64,000 nt of DNA from Bacteroidota bacterium (GTDB taxonomy: Bacteria > Bacteroidota > Bacteroidia > AKYH767-A > OLB10). A model generated the notes under the pieces. It had not been told where the DNA came from and ran no database searches. It saw only the letters and a program-made list of their open reading frames with translations. The position numbers were made by a program, and so were the translations under genes. How positions within the stretch are numbered: the stretch's first letter is position 1; every line of letters starts with the position of its first letter. Below are positions 63,822-64,000 of the stretch, piece by piece. Location of the stretch: contig JADKFV010000007.1 of assembly GCA_016717325.1 (NCBI GenBank), forward strand, positions 182,014 to 246,013, in the 5' to 3' direction.

Positions 63822-64000
63822 GTTGGTGGTTTGTAATTATGGCTTAGGATAAATACAAAACAATATCTCAAAAAAATAATTATTATCGCTTTGAAATAAA
63901 CAAATTCTTAACTACTCAGTATGCCTTTAGATGTTCTAAATATTTGAGCATTATACAAATTGAAAATATCAAGGCCAAAGTACAATGTCATCCAGTAAAT
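63822..64000. other. Right-edge intergenic region
   Basis: AT-rich sequence upstream of purM. A minus-strand frame open from the window edge ends at 63908 (tail MTLYFGLDIFNLYNAQIF), but another frame is also open at the edge (tail LLDDIVLWP) and I cannot tell which, if either, is coding. Nothing else is recognised. Confidence 0.3.

Noticed and set aside
63908..64000. Minus-strand partial gene at the right edge
   Set aside because: Two frames are open over about 30 codons each and neither shows a recognisable motif; too short to support.

Overview
The window looks like an AT-rich chromosomal segment from a Bacteroidota bacterium, probably a Chitinophagales/Sphingobacteriales-type lineage. The evidence is: many type IX secretion system (T9SS) cargo proteins with type A or type B sorting tails; SprB-like repeats; a DUF5686 protein; a Bacteroidetes-style long IspG; the Bacteroidetes form of YebC; little sign of Shine-Dalgarno sequences; and the Bacteroidetes promoter signature TTG-N(18-24)-TAnnTTTG upstream of several genes. 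No rRNA, tRNA, CRISPR array, transposase or phage gene was seen.

Layout. 1-5150: the end of a GT4 glycosyltransferase, a sulfotransferase, ybaB (minus), a lipoprotein alpha/beta hydrolase, recX and a GT-C/TPR membrane protein. 5185-9832: a promoter, a DPP IV-type peptidase, rnpA, yidD and an S41 protease (frameshifted), closed by a strong terminator. 10542-15302: a giant SprB-repeat T9SS protein. 15405-20181: a GNAT acetyltransferase, a GT4 enzyme, then tadA and an Asp-box T9SS lipoprotein on the minus strand. 20486-26036: a three-gene T9SS cluster whose leader carries a (GA)14 microsatellite. 26151-29538: ispG, a block of about 180-bp tandem repeats, and yebC (minus). 29739-36323: two very large tandem paralogous T9SS propeller proteins. 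36828-39147: a GT-C protein and a TylF-like methyltransferase. 39161-50389 (minus): a DUF5686 protein, a giant PKD-like type B T9SS protein, gltX and rlmN. 50462-54252: an amidohydrolase, a DUF4468 protein and a DD-carboxypeptidase with LysM domains. 55073-59239: a DUF349 protein and another T9SS protein. 59402-63779 (minus): a thioredoxin-like protein, a small secreted protein, a J-domain/BatD-like protein, nadK and purM.

The most interesting feature is the leader at 20486-20679. A good promoter is followed by an ATG (20544) and a (GA)14 tract inside that reading frame. With 14 units the frame ends at once. With 12 or 15 units it would run directly into the signal-peptide region and body of the downstream secreted protein. 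This is the architecture of a phase-variable contingency locus. The two following paralogues each have a terminator-like hairpin 17 nt before the start codon and no visible promoter of their own, so the whole cluster may be switched or attenuated together.

A second theme is small palindromic repeats. One is a three-copy intergenic element bounded in one copy by inverted repeats. A family with GTTTGTG/CACAAAC arms occurs both between genes and in frame inside a T9SS sorting domain. A CCCTCTCC/GGAGAGGG hairpin lies in frame inside another T9SS protein. A third theme is disrupted genes: purM carries three frameshifts, rlmN an in-frame stop, and the S41 protease and the type B T9SS protein one single-base homopolymer indel each. 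Because purM and rlmN are housekeeping genes, base-calling or assembly error must be excluded before calling these pseudogenes. Start codons were revised wherever a TAnnTTTG box overlapped the longest open frame.
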